From JACMLD01 sp039916305 (GTDB taxonomy: Bacteria; Bacteroidota; Bacteroidia; Chitinophagales; Chitinophagaceae): 64,000 nucleotides of DNA. The stretch covers positions 1 to 64,000 of the forward strand of contig JBDSLR010000011.1 in NCBI GenBank assembly GCA_039916305.1, written 5' to 3'. Made by a program: the position numbers and the translations under genes. The notes beneath the pieces were generated by a model. The model worked only from the letters and a program-made list of their open reading frames with translations, ran no database searches and was not told the DNA's origin. Below are positions 1 to 9,245 of this stretch, piece after piece (the first letter of the stretch is position 1; every line of letters starts with the position of its first letter).

Positions 1-980
1 ACTACATACACCGGCACCTCTTCTAATAGTTTTTTCATGCGCCCCATGTCTAGAAAGTGCTTGTACCATTCACCAGTTTGTAAAAGGGGCAGAATTTTAG
101 GCGGTATGCCACCTGCGATATAACAGCCACCAGTAGCCTTTAATTTTAAACAGAGACTGGCTGCTTCTATGGCAAGGTAGCGTACAAAAAGCTGCATGGT
201 TTCCAGGCAAACGGGCTCTTGCTGATGAATAGCCGCATTGCTGATAATGGGCGTGGGATCGTCGCCATTATCCAGCTGATCAGCCAGCCAGGCGGGAATT
301 TGTTTTCTTTGCACTGTGGTAAGAAAAGTAAAGATAGCGTGTATGCCCGGGCCTGCCAGTACGCGCTCCCAGCTTACATGCCCATGCTGCTGTTGCAGGT
401 AGCGCAATAAGTCAATATCCTGTTCTGTGCGGGGCGAAAAATCACTGTGGCCGCCTTCTGTAGCAAAGGGATGGTAGGCGTTTCCATCATAATACAGTCC
501 GGCTTCCCCGAGGCCGGTACCGGGTGCAATGACCGCAATATTGCCCGCAGGCTTTATATTACTGGTATGGATAGCCGCTAACTCATTGCTTTGTAAACCG
601 GCCAGGCCATAACCCGTAGCTTCCAGGTCATTGATAAATATAACAGGGGTTTTTAAGGCCGTGGTCATGGCCTTGCTGTCCAGTTGCCACGATAAATTGG
701 TGAGTTGTACCTTGCCATCGTTTACCGGGCCCGCAACGGCCACGCAGATACGATCGGGCCACTCTTTGCCGGTAAACTGTACGATTACTTCTGCCAGTGA
801 CGTGTATTCCCGCGAAGCGTACCTGCCTTCGCGCAGCATAGTAATACCCTCTGCACCCAGCCGGTACAATGCCATGTTGGTCTTTGTACCGCCTACATCA
901 CCAGCCAGTATTGTAACTGGCGCATCGGTATTCCTGCGTGCATTGGTAAAAGCCAATGGTAACAATGGTTTCTTTGGCAT
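1..980 (-). CDS. glk: Glucokinase (Glk family, C-terminus off the window)
   Basis: Phosphorylates glucose with ATP in the cytoplasm, the first step of glycolysis. Reading the minus strand from the ATG at 980-978 gives a continuous frame of 326 codons to the left edge with no stop. Near residue 29 it has the phosphate-binding AGDVGGTKT loop of the actin-like kinase fold, then an INDLEATGYGL segment, an APGTGLGEAGL segment and an EGGHSDF motif, all characteristic of the PF02685 glucokinase family. The last visible residues (GRMKKLLEEVPVYV) match the usual C-terminal end, so I expect only about 10-20 residues to be missing. It runs in the same direction as icmF but is separated from it by 159 bp. 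Recognition is by motif only; substrate is inferred from the family. Confidence 0.9.
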   Translation of the reverse strand, partial: MPKKPLLPLAFTNARRNTDAPVTILAGDVGGTKTNMALYRLGAEGITMLREGRYASREYTSLAEVIVQFTGKEWPDRICVAVAGPVNDGKVQLTNLSWQLDSKAMTTALKTPVIFINDLEATGYGLAGLQSNELAAIHTSNIKPAGNIAVIAPGTGLGEAGLYYDGNAYHPFATEGGHSDFSPRTEQDIDLLRYLQQQHGHVSWERVLAGPGIHAIFTFLTTVQRKQIPAWLADQLDNGDDPTPIISNAAIHQQEPVCLETMQLFVRYLAIEAASLCLKLKATGGCYIAGGIPPKILPLLQTGEWYKHFLDMGRMKKLLEEVPVYV

Positions 981-1139
981 ATGGTAAATGAATGATATTG
1001 CTTAAATGTTATTTTATTGATTATTCCAGTAAAAATAATTTGTATGGATAAGTAATCAGCATTAAAATCAATTAATAACAATTGCTTGTATAGCGCTGCC
1101 TTGCCAGGAAAGAGCAAAAGCGATCCAGCGATATAGTCT

Positions 1140-4100
1140 TTACATATTTCGCCTGTACTGGCCACCCACTTCATAAAGTGCATGGGTAATCTGTCCTAAC
1201 GAACAATGTTTTACTGTTTCCATCAATGCTTCAAACAGGTTGCCGTTATTGATAGCTGTGTGTTTTAGCTGCGCCAATTTTTCTGCCGCTGTTTTTTCAT
1301 TGCGTTTGTGAAACTCCTTCAGGTTATAAACCTGTTGTTCTTTTTCTTCGCTGGTGCTTCTTATTACTTCACTGGGAATTATGGTAGGACTGCCTTTTTT
1401 ATTCAGAAATGTATTAACGCCTACAATGGGCAACTCACCTGTATGCTTAAGTGTTTCATAATGCAGGCTTTCCTCCTGTATTTTATTACGCTGGTACATT
1501 CTTTCCATGGCCCCCAATACGCCCCCTCTTTCATTAATACGGTCAAACTCTGTCAGCACCGCTTCCTCCACGAGGTTGGTCAGCTCTTCCAATACAAAAC
1601 TGCCTTGTATAAAATTTTCTGTATAGGCAGTACCCAGCTCCCGGTTAATGATCAGTTGAATGGCCATGGCTCGGCGTACACTTTCTTCAGTAGGCGTAGT
1701 GATGGCTTCGTCGTAAGCATTTGTATGCAAAGAATTGCAATTGTCATAAATGGCATATAGCGCCTGCAGGGTAGTGCGGATATCGTTAAAATCTATTTCC
1801 TGTGCATGCAGGCTGCGCCCGCTGGTCTGGATATGGTACTTCAGCATCTGGCTACGCTTATTGGCTTTATAGGTATACTTCATGGCCTTTGCCCATATGC
1901 GCCGGGCCACCCTGCCAATAACGCTGTATTCCGCATCCATGCCATTGCTGAAAAAGAAAGACAGGTTGGGCGCAAAATCATCAATGTTCATGCCCCGGCT
2001 GATATAATATTCCACATAGGTGAAACCGTTAGACAGGGTAAAAGCCAGCTGTGTAATGGGGTTGGCGCCCGCTTCTGCAATGTGATAGCCGCTGATGCTT
2101 ACGCTATAAAAGTTGCGGATTTTGTTATCAATAAAATAAGCCTGCACATCGCCCATGAGTTTCAATGCAAATTCGGTGGAGAAAATGCAGGTATTCTGTG
2201 CCTGGTCTTCTTTTAGAATATCTGCCTGGACTGTGCCGCGTACCTGCTGCAGGGCGGCTGCTTTCAGTGTGGCGTAAACATCTGCCGGCACTGCCTCATC
2301 ACCGCTTAATCCCAATAGGCGAAGACCCAGGCCGTTATTGCCATCGGGTAATCTTTCTGGTGATGCCGGGTTATAGTAAACAGGTTTACTGTGCGTTTTG
2401 AATTTTGCCTGCTGCATTTTTTCTACTTCCTCCCATAATCCGTTTTCTGCTATCCATTTTTCACATTGCTGGTCTATGGCTGCATTCATAAAAAACGCCA
2501 ATATGATTGGCGCAGGTCCGTTGATGGTCATGCTTACAGATGTTTTGGCATCGCACAAATCAAAACCGCTGTACAGTTTTTTTGCATCATCCACCGTAGC
2601 AATGCTTACACCGCTGTTGCCCACTTTGCCGTAGATGTCGGGTCTTATAGCAGGATCTTCACCATAAAGGGTCACGCTGTCAAATGCAGTAGACAACCTG
2701 ATGGCCGGCTGTCCCAGTGATACATAGTGAAAGCGGCGGTTAGTCCGCTCGGGCCCACCTTCACCGGCAAACATGCGTGTAGGATCTTCTCCTTCTCTTT
2801 TTAACGGGAAAACGCCTGCGGTAAATGGAAAACGGCCGGGGGCATTTTCCTGTGCCTGCCATGCCAATATATCACCCCAGTCTTTGTATTTAGGCAATAC
2901 CACCTTGGGTATGCGCAAGCCACTTAAACTATGGGTAAACATGGGCTGGCGGATTGTTTTCTCACGAACTGCGTATTGATAATAGTCTTCCTGGTATGCT
3001 TTTATTTTTTCTGGCCATTTGCGGAGCAGTTTTTTGCTAACGGGGTTCAGCTGGTTTTCAAAAAAACTGATCTGTTGCCGGAGTGCTGGTATAGCCTCCA
3101 CTGCCGCTGCTGATAATCCAATAATTTCCAGCGTGCCCTGCAGTTGATATAATTTTGATGCAATGGCCGCCTGGTCTTTTACCAGCTGGTCATAATTGCG
3201 GTTGTTGTCTGCAATCTCCGATAAATAGCGTGTACGCTTCGACGGTATGATCGCCTGCCCACCTGCGCCACTGCCGGTAAAAGAAGGAGTGTAGTCGCCC
3301 CAGTGAATCCCCGTTTTTTCAGTGATGGTATGCAGTAACAGGTTAAACAGCGTATTCACACCTTCGTCATTAAATTTGTTGGCCGAGGTACTGATGATGG
3401 GCAGGGCTTCATTGCCGGTAGTCCATAAACCGTGGTTGCGTTTGTATTGTTTACGAACATCGCTGAGCGCATCAAGTGCCCCGGCTTTGTCTGCTTTGTT
3501 GATGCAGATACAGTCTGCATAATCCAGCATGTTTATTTTTTCCAATTGTGATGCAGCGCCATATTCGGGCGTCATTATATAAAGGCTCACGTCACAATAA
3601 TCAAGAATGGACGCATCGCTTTGGCCCACACCAGCACTTTCTAAAATAATTAAATCAAAAGATGCGGCCTGGCATATATCAATGGCATCCTGCATGGCGC
3701 TGCTTAGCGCAGTATTGTCATCACGGGTAGCCAGTGACCGCATGTAAGCTCTTGGATGACTGATGGCATTCATGCGGATGCGGTCACCCAGCAATGCACC
3801 ACCGGTCTTTTTCTTGGACGGGTCTACCGATATAACCGCGATGGTTTTATCGGTAAATGTTTGCAGAAAGCGCCGTACAATTTCATCTGTTACCGAAGAT
3901 TTACCTGCACCGCCGGTGCCGGTGATGCCGAGGACAGCGCCCGTGGTGCCCCCTGCCCCACTAAATCCCCGCAACAGGGGGACCTGGGCCAGCCCCGAAT
4001 TATTCTTTTGGCTGTCTGAAAGTTGTGAAGTGGTGTTAGGGCCTTGTTTACCGGCTATTTTTTTGATGTTACTGGCTATGTGGGCTTTTATTTTTTCAAG

Positions 4101-5075
4101 TACTGTTGTTGATTCAGACAGTATTTCGTCATTGCTAAAGCGGATTACTTGAAATCCTAAATGATTTAATGCCTGCGTTCGTTCTGTATCGGAAATGACC
4201 ATATCCGGGTGCTGATGGTATAACCCATCAATCTCAATAATCAATTTATATTCTAAAGAAATGAAGTCAGCAATAAACCGCTCAATAATATGCTGTCTTC
4301 TGAATTTAATGCCATCAAGCTGTTTATTTTTAAGATGGTCCCACAAGACGCTTTCCGAGATTGTTGGGTCTTTACGATTTGCAACAGCAAACTTCTTTAC
4401 TGATGCGTAAAGAGATTTATCTGCAGTTTGAAAATAAATTCCATCATGTCCTTTAAGTTTTTTCAATAAATCTGCATAATCCCTCTTTTGCTCCGCACGG
4501 GTAATAGCTTGTCCTATGGTGATAATATCTGTCCATTCATCCAGTGCGAACTGATCGCCCGAGCTGGGCTTGGTACTGGCATTATTGTTTTTTGCTTTTT
4601 CTTCGGGGGTTACAAAGCCCTCCCTTTTGGGGAGGGTTTGGGTGGGGCTGGGGGGGCTGCATAACCTAATCACTTCCTCAATCATACCTTCCAGTCCCAT
4701 TTTTCGGCCATCATCCGGACTGTAAATTTTGGTGATGCCATAATGGTGCAGTTCATTGATTTCCTGCGGAAGGATGGTACCACCGCCGCCGCCAAATATT
4801 TTGATATGCCCGCAGCCACTTTCTTCCAGCAGGTCTTTCATATATTTAAAAAACTCTACATGCCCGCCCTGGTAACTGGTAATGGCAATACCCTGCACAT
4901 CTTCTTCAATGGCGCATTCTACAATTTCATGCACGCTGCGGTTATGCCCCAGGTGAATGATCTCCGCGCCCTTGCTTTGTAAAATACGGCGCATGATATT
5001 GATCGCGGCATCGTGCCCGTCGAACAAACTGGCAGCAGTTACGATTCTTATTTTATCGGGGAAATTGTCATTCAT
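1140..5075 (-). CDS. icmF: Fused isobutyryl-CoA mutase IcmF with an in-frame DUF559 insertion
   Basis: Adenosylcobalamin-dependent interconversion of isobutyryl-CoA and n-butyryl-CoA, with its own G-protein chaperone. Domain order is that of IcmF: B12-binding domain (residues about 8-139, with DGHD near the start and a GGGG segment), MeaB-like GTPase (P-loop GTGGAGKSS near 383-391, plus ILESAGVGQSD and NKADKAG segments) and the large mutase domain to the end (AFDSVTLYGEDP, SVSMTINGPAPIILAF, HIQTSGRSLHAQE). Between the B12 and GTPase domains lie about 236 extra residues (140-375) with a DUF559 endonuclease-like fold; without them the protein is about 1075 aa, a normal IcmF length. I chose the ATG at 5075 rather than 5309: the family begins right before the B12 domain, and a TATTTTTG promoter element (minus strand, 5102-5095) lies 20 bp upstream of it, inside the longer frame. 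Confidence 0.9.
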   Translation of the reverse strand: MNDNFPDKIRIVTAASLFDGHDAAINIMRRILQSKGAEIIHLGHNRSVHEIVECAIEEDVQGIAITSYQGGHVEFFKYMKDLLEESGCGHIKIFGGGGGTILPQEINELHHYGITKIYSPDDGRKMGLEGMIEEVIRLCSPPSPTQTLPKREGFVTPEEKAKNNNASTKPSSGDQFALDEWTDIITIGQAITRAEQKRDYADLLKKLKGHDGIYFQTADKSLYASVKKFAVANRKDPTISESVLWDHLKNKQLDGIKFRRQHIIERFIADFISLEYKLIIEIDGLYHQHPDMVISDTERTQALNHLGFQVIRFSNDEILSESTTVLEKIKAHIASNIKKIAGKQGPNTTSQLSDSQKNNSGLAQVPLLRGFSGAGGTTGAVLGITGTGGAGKSSVTDEIVRRFLQTFTDKTIAVISVDPSKKKTGGALLGDRIRMNAISHPRAYMRSLATRDDNTALSSAMQDAIDICQAASFDLIILESAGVGQSDASILDYCDVSLYIMTPEYGAASQLEKINMLDYADCICINKADKAGALDALSDVRKQYKRNHGLWTTGNEALPIISTSANKFNDEGVNTLFNLLLHTITEKTGIHWGDYTPSFTGSGAGGQAIIPSKRTRYLSEIADNNRNYDQLVKDQAAIASKLYQLQGTLEIIGLSAAAVEAIPALRQQISFFENQLNPVSKKLLRKWPEKIKAYQEDYYQYAVREKTIRQPMFTHSLSGLRIPKVVLPKYKDWGDILAWQAQENAPGRFPFTAGVFPLKREGEDPTRMFAGEGGPERTNRRFHYVSLGQPAIRLSTAFDSVTLYGEDPAIRPDIYGKVGNSGVSIATVDDAKKLYSGFDLCDAKTSVSMTINGPAPIILAFFMNAAIDQQCEKWIAENGLWEEVEKMQQAKFKTHSKPVYYNPASPERLPDGNNGLGLRLLGLSGDEAVPADVYATLKAAALQQVRGTVQADILKEDQAQNTCIFSTEFALKLMGDVQAYFIDNKIRNFYSVSISGYHIAEAGANPITQLAFTLSNGFTYVEYYISRGMNIDDFAPNLSFFFSNGMDAEYSVIGRVARRIWAKAMKYTYKANKRSQMLKYHIQTSGRSLHAQEIDFNDIRTTLQALYAIYDNCNSLHTNAYDEAITTPTEESVRRAMAIQLIINRELGTAYTENFIQGSFVLEELTNLVEEAVLTEFDRINERGGVLGAMERMYQRNKIQEESLHYETLKHTGELPIVGVNTFLNKKGSPTIIPSEVIRSTSEEKEQQVYNLKEFHKRNEKTAAEKLAQLKHTAINNGNLFEALMETVKHCSLGQITHALYEVGGQYRRNM
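3955..3981. repeat. Terminal inverted repeat, copy 1, of the DUF559 cassette
   Basis: GC-rich palindromic stretch with the order GCCCCAC, TAAATCCCC, GCAACAGGGGG. It matches, in inverted orientation, the repeat at 4618-4648 (GCCCCAC, CCAAACCC, TCCCCAAAAGGGAGGG). Internally it can fold (CCCC with GGGG). In the IcmF reading frame it is translated as a VPLLRGFSGAGG segment. Confidence 0.6.
4618..4648. repeat. Terminal inverted repeat, copy 2, of the DUF559 cassette
   Basis: Contains the hairpin CCCTCCC-TTTT-GGGGAGGG followed by TTTGGGTGGGGC. Read on the minus strand it aligns with the opposite end of the cassette at 3955-3981. In the IcmF frame it is translated as SPTQTLPKREG, a proline-rich linker. 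Confidence 0.6.
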
Positions 5076-5481
5076 AAAAAGTAAGTCAGGAAAACAAAAA
5101 TACAGTATTTGCTCAACTAAGTTAACGCTTGTTAGTTTGTTGAAAGCCGCATTTTTGAAATTTGCAGGGATTAACAACATGCAAAGCCGGTGCGTTGTAT
5201 TTTTCTTTCCCGCTGTAAAAACTTCCAGTACAGCTGTGACAAGAATGCCTGAACGGAAATCAGGGAAGATTGAAAAGTTTAACGCAACGATGCGCTTATA
5301 CGCCTCCATTGCATGTCAAAAAAATCTTCCCGACCCTGTAATGGTTGGATAAGAAGCCATCCACAAGCTTATTTTAGGTGGCTTCAAACCTTAATTACTA
5401 CACCTCCCGCCATAAAGTTTGTAACAGCCCGGCATTTGTTCTACATTTAACCACGCTACTATTATCACCATTACTACAACC
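5076..5481. other. Divergent intergenic region between icmF and the DUF2157 pair
   Basis: This 406-bp stretch holds no convincing gene; the frames crossing it lack family motifs. It contains a candidate minus-strand -7 element for icmF (5095-5102, CAAAAATA on +) without a clear -33 partner, and a better plus-strand promoter for the downstream membrane proteins at 5418-5449. Confidence 0.6.
5418..5449 (+). promoter_or_regulatory. Bacteroidota-type promoter for the DUF2157 pair
   Basis: TTTG (5418-5421), 20-bp spacer, TACATTTA (5442-5449), one mismatch from the TAnnTTTG consensus of the primary Bacteroidota sigma factor. Transcription would start near 5456, giving a leader of about 25 nt before the ATG at 5482. 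Confidence 0.4.
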
Positions 5482-6462
5482 ATGGATACTATTTTATTTG
5501 AGCAACTGCATTCGGACGGACTTATCAGCGATGGGGCACTGGATAATGTAAAGACAGCCGGAAAAAGCCGGCTTTTTTCCCTTCACTGGGAGTTGAGGAC
5601 CTTGCTCTACCTGGGCGTATTATTATTGAGCGGGGGGCTGGGCGTGCTGATATATAAAAATATTGATACTATTGGCCATACGGCTATGCTGCTTTTTATT
5701 GCAATGGTAAGTGCAGGAGGTTTTATATACTGCTTTAAAGCCAAACTGCCTTTTTCTACCGGCAGGGTAGAATCGCCCAATGCATTTTTTGATTACGTTC
5801 TGTTACTCGCCTGCCTGAGTTTTATCACCTTTATTGGTTACCTGCAGTACCAGTACCAATTTTTTGGCAGCCGGTACGGGCTGGTTACTTTTATACCCAT
5901 GCTTGTATTGTTTTTTTCGGCCTACTATTTTGACCACCTGGGTATACTTAGCCTGGCCATTACCACGCTCTGTGCCTGGGCAGGTATAACGGTTACGCCA
6001 ACCCGTATTTTGCAGGACAATGATTTTAATAATAATACCATTATAGTCACCGGGCTGGTGCTGGGAGCCGGACTGATCACCACAGGTGTGCTTACGCGGC
6101 TGCGGGGTATAAAAGCACATTTCGCCTTTACCTATACCAATTTTGGGATGCATATTTTGTTTATCAGTGTATTGGCCGGCATGTTCCAGTTTGTAACCAT
6201 CTATTTTTTATGGTTCTTCCTCCTGGGGGGTGTAGCTTTTTATTTTTACAGGGAAGCCATGCGCAGCAAATCATTTTATATGATGCTTATGCTTGCCCTG
6301 TACCTCTATATTGGCCTTAGCTATATAGTGATAAGGCTATTGTTTTATACACTGCATACAGACATGGGCGGGGTATACCTCAGTTTCCTGTATTTTATCG
6401 GTACCGGTGTGGGCCTTATCTTATTCCTTATACGGATGAACAAAAAAATTAAAGCTGCATGA
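5482..6462 (+). CDS. DUF2157-like polytopic membrane protein
   Basis: Integral inner-membrane protein of 326 aa with no assigned function. A soluble N-terminus of about 35 residues is followed by about nine hydrophobic segments, beginning with LLYLGVLLLSGGLGVLIYKNI, the arrangement typical of DUF2157 proteins. Charged residues are sparse and no catalytic motif is visible. The stop overlaps the start of the next membrane protein (ATGA at 6459-6462), so the two are translationally coupled and probably act together. Family assignment is by overall layout; confidence is high that it is a real gene and moderate for the family. Confidence 0.75.
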   Translation: MDTILFEQLHSDGLISDGALDNVKTAGKSRLFSLHWELRTLLYLGVLLLSGGLGVLIYKNIDTIGHTAMLLFIAMVSAGGFIYCFKAKLPFSTGRVESPNAFFDYVLLLACLSFITFIGYLQYQYQFFGSRYGLVTFIPMLVLFFSAYYFDHLGILSLAITTLCAWAGITVTPTRILQDNDFNNNTIIVTGLVLGAGLITTGVLTRLRGIKAHFAFTYTNFGMHILFISVLAGMFQFVTIYFLWFFLLGGVAFYFYREAMRSKSFYMMLMLALYLYIGLSYIVIRLLFYTLHTDMGGVYLSFLYFIGTGVGLILFLIRMNKKIKAA

Positions 6463-7619
6463 TTGCTTATAACAATGAATGGCTAAGAAACCTGCTAATA
6501 CGCAACCAGGCAGACAAAGCCCACGAAACCAGTTGTATCAGTAAAACAGAAAAAGAACAGGTATACAATGCCTACCCCGTGGGATTTTATACCCCCAATA
6601 TATTCGTGCGCATTGGCTTGTTTATATTGACCGTAATAATTGTAACTTTTTCGCTGGGGCTGTTTTCTTTATTGTTTATGGAACATACTGAACAGCTTGG
6701 GATTCTTTTCGTTTTTTTTGGTTTGCTGGTATATGCCGGGCTGGAGATGATGGTAAGAAACAGGCACTATAAATCCGGGGTAGATGATGCGCTGATATGG
6801 ATGGCTGCCGGTAACATTATAGGCGGACTGAACGCAACGACAACTATTCTGCCGCTGGTAAACGCCCTGCTGATCTTTGCAATGGCGCTTTTTTTATTCC
6901 TGCGTTTTACCGGTATGGTTATGGCAGCCATTGCCAGCCTGGCCCTGCTGGCCGTAATTTTTTATAGCCTGGTACAACTGGGACCCATAACAAAAGCCAT
7001 TATGCCTTTTGTTATAATGACAGCTTCGGCATTGATGTATTTTTTTGTGCAGCAGCAGTTGGCAAACAAAAAATGGAAACAATATGCCAGCGGCCTGCAG
7101 TCGATATCCGTTACGGCGCTGGTTTGCTTATACGCTGCAGGCAATTATTACATCGTGAGAGAAGCCAGTATCAGTATGTTTAACCTTAGCCTGCAACCAG
7201 GACAGGATATACCTTTTGGCTGGTTGTTCTGGCTTTTTACGGTGGCCATCCCCGTTATATATATTGTACGCGGTATACAAAAGAAAGATGCTATTTTGTT
7301 GAGGGTAGGACTATTGCTGGTTGCAGCCGTTGTTTTTACCGTACGTTTTTATTACCACCTCCTGCCAGCAGAAATAGTTATGGTAACAGGCGGTGTTGTT
7401 TTTATTGGCATTGCATACGCCCTTATTAAATACCTGCACGAACCGAAATACGGGTTTACCTATAAAGAGCAGCAGCACGATTCCATGCTGATGGATAAAC
7501 TGCATGCAGAAAGCCTGGTGATTGCACAAACGTTCAGCGGCCCTTCTCTGCCTCCGGATACGGGTACCCAGTTTGGTGGTGGCACGGGTAGTGGTGGAGG
7601 CGCCAGTAGTGCGTATTAA
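6459..7619 (+). CDS. Polytopic membrane protein paired with the DUF2157 protein
   Basis: A 386-aa membrane protein coupled by a 4-bp overlap to the gene before it. A hydrophilic N-terminal region of about 40 residues is followed by about ten hydrophobic helices, then a cytoplasmic-looking tail that ends in a glycine-rich low-complexity stretch (FGGGTGSGGGASSAY). The layout resembles DUF2157/DUF4401-type proteins that occur as coupled pairs. No active-site motif is visible and I do not assign a function. The glycine-rich tail resembles the tails of Bacteroidota TPM-type membrane proteins but has no other shared feature. Confidence 0.7.
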   Translation: MIAYNNEWLRNLLIRNQADKAHETSCISKTEKEQVYNAYPVGFYTPNIFVRIGLFILTVIIVTFSLGLFSLLFMEHTEQLGILFVFFGLLVYAGLEMMVRNRHYKSGVDDALIWMAAGNIIGGLNATTTILPLVNALLIFAMALFLFLRFTGMVMAAIASLALLAVIFYSLVQLGPITKAIMPFVIMTASALMYFFVQQQLANKKWKQYASGLQSISVTALVCLYAAGNYYIVREASISMFNLSLQPGQDIPFGWLFWLFTVAIPVIYIVRGIQKKDAILLRVGLLLVAAVVFTVRFYYHLLPAEIVMVTGGVVFIGIAYALIKYLHEPKYGFTYKEQQHDSMLMDKLHAESLVIAQTFSGPSLPPDTGTQFGGGTGSGGGASSAY

Positions 7620-7952
7620 CAGATAATAATTTCAATACTAATGTGTGATTTCCCCAATCTATATTTGGGATAAACTTATTGATTAATGGCGGGTGGATAG
7701 AGCCCAGGTAACAAATGCCGGAGATTCATCCTATCCTTGTCTGTCATCCTGTAATGATTCCGTGAACTTGCCGAAGATGACTGCCTGGTATTTGCAAGAA
7801 TGCTTCAATCACTGTCTTCACGGGGTGCCAGGGCATGAAGGGAAATAATAATAAATCAGGGGCAGATTGAATGGCGGCTGCTGGCTGCTGTATTACAAAT
7901 GGTATTATCCCACTACCAGAAATCAGGCATCAACAAATCAGACTTCAGACTT
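7620..7952. other. Intergenic region between convergent genes
   Basis: No gene is supported here. A weak 5-bp hairpin (CCCAA/TTGGG, 7653-7669) lies just after the membrane-protein pair and could contribute to termination. Around 7725-7755 the DNA repeats words of the kind TCATCC, TATCC, TGTCATCCTG, reminiscent of degenerate interspersed repeats of Bacteroidota genomes, but too degraded to define a unit. Confidence 0.4.
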
Positions 7953-9056
7953 TCATGGCAACTGATCAAACAGGTAAGCGAGCGGGGATTGCTCAAGAAT
8001 TTTTTTAGCAGAACTTCCATCGGCTGCAGTTTCCCATTTTACCAGTCTTATATATCCGCCTTCTATTTCGATGCCTGAAACATCACCGTCATCAAAACAG
8101 CAGCAACCACTATTAAAGTAAGAGGGATAGGCCATGCTTTTTACAAACTTTTTTCCCTCGTATTCTTTGGCATACTGCACCAGGCTTGCTTCAATTTCTT
8201 CAATAACAGCTGTATCCCCCGCAATTTTTGCTTCCTGTAACTGGTGGTTGAGCAGGTCAATATGATCAAGCGAAGCAAAGACAGGTCTGTGTGTATGACC
8301 GGAAATAAAAATAAGCTGTTTCTGCGTAGCGCTCCAGTCATACATAATGATATTGTGCGTATCTACGAGTTCAAAAGAGTCAGAGGTTACATTTATATTA
8401 ATATCAAGAAAGCGCTGGATAGGTGTCCAGATGGCTGCCACCACCCACATACTGAAAGGATTGCCATCACTTCTTTTATCGCCCTGGTGGCCATGGGTGA
8501 GAAATATAGAGTACGTTTTATTATTGTGTTGTGTTTGCAATTCTATGCCTTCATCTATTTTGAGTTTATCGCCAAACAATGGCTTTAAATAGAGCATTTG
8601 CTGAAATGGATACTTCCATTCAAGATCGTGATTACCAAAAATACGGTAGTAACGGTTTTGCAGCAGAAACCTGGCTTCTGACTCCAGTACTGTTTTGTTT
8701 ACTTCCATTACCTTATCTGGTGTACTCTCCCATAGTTCTTCACAATCGCCCAGGTTAATAAACGTATAGTTATTGCTGTAATAATAATCCAGCGCAGCGG
8801 TGTAGTTTTTTTCGGCAATGGCAAAATCATCGGCAGCATCCCTGGTACCTTTATGCTGGTCAGAAAATATAATAAAGCGACCGGTGTGAAGATCGTAAGG
8901 AACCACGGAACCAAAGGTTGTATTGCCGGCCCGTATTTCTTTAAGCACTATATCAAGCGACTCAAACACATCTTTTTTCACCGGCGCAGAAGAAATCCGG
9001 TTCGCCAGCCTGGTTACCGGCCTTCTTAATATTTTTTGTAGGAATTTTTTAAACAT
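7953..9056 (-). CDS. Calcineurin-like metallophosphoesterase
   Basis: Two-metal phosphoesterase of 367 aa, substrate unknown. All signature blocks are present in order: SDQH (D66, H68), NLGDCEELWE (GD at 103-104), FGNHD near 140, LTHGHQGD and SGHTHRP in the C-terminal half. No signal peptide is visible; the N-terminus is basic and amphipathic (KKFLQKILRRPVTRLANR), which could favour membrane association. The general layout recalls LpxH/UDP-diacylglucosamine hydrolase-type enzymes, but the protein is longer and I would not name it so. It stands alone on the minus strand, 189 bp from the gene upstream. Confidence 0.8.
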   Translation of the reverse strand: MFKKFLQKILRRPVTRLANRISSAPVKKDVFESLDIVLKEIRAGNTTFGSVVPYDLHTGRFIIFSDQHKGTRDAADDFAIAEKNYTAALDYYYSNNYTFINLGDCEELWESTPDKVMEVNKTVLESEARFLLQNRYYRIFGNHDLEWKYPFQQMLYLKPLFGDKLKIDEGIELQTQHNNKTYSIFLTHGHQGDKRSDGNPFSMWVVAAIWTPIQRFLDININVTSDSFELVDTHNIIMYDWSATQKQLIFISGHTHRPVFASLDHIDLLNHQLQEAKIAGDTAVIEEIEASLVQYAKEYEGKKFVKSMAYPSYFNSGCCCFDDGDVSGIEIEGGYIRLVKWETAADGSSAKKILEQSPLAYLFDQLP

Positions 9057-9245
9057 GTGGAATAAGCGGTTGGCTTTTACCTGTTAGTTATAAGCCTGGC
9101 AACGTAACGAATTGTATCGGCCCCAAAAAACTGAGTGAATTTATTAGTATCAGCAAAAAACGATTCAAAATAAATCTTTAGCGAAAATCTTTTAAATGAC
9201 ACAAATCTGACTTACCATTAATAGACTACAGCCTGATAACTACAC

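Larger units (their letters stand above)
3951..4658 (-). mobile_element. In-frame DUF559 cassette inserted in icmF
   Basis: The segment is exactly 708 bp (236 codons) and sits in the linker between the B12-binding and GTPase domains. It is bounded by imperfect inverted GC-rich repeats and encodes, in the same frame and orientation as icmF, a DUF559/VSR-like nuclease domain: SESVLWDHLKNKQLDG, KFRRQHIIERFIADF, LIIEIDGLYH and GFQVIRFSNDEIL are its recognisable blocks. Similar DUF559 domains flanked by proline-rich read-through of GC-rich palindromes are familiar from Bacteroidota genomes. Mobility is inferred from the ends and from the clean domain boundary; I cannot see a target-site duplication. 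The edges are placed at codon boundaries and may be off by a few bases. Confidence 0.65.

Noticed and set aside
1308..2720. Open frames on the plus strand across icmF (for example 1308-1760 and 1806-2216)
   Set aside because: They lie antisense to a clear coding region, show no family motifs and have the cysteine/histidine-rich composition of shadow frames.
5076..5309. N-terminal extension of IcmF by 78 residues
   Set aside because: The added residues have no family similarity, the B12 domain starts right after the ATG at 5075, and a candidate promoter element lies inside the extension.
7653..7669. Terminator after the DUF2157 pair
   Set aside because: The stem has only five base pairs and no T-run follows.
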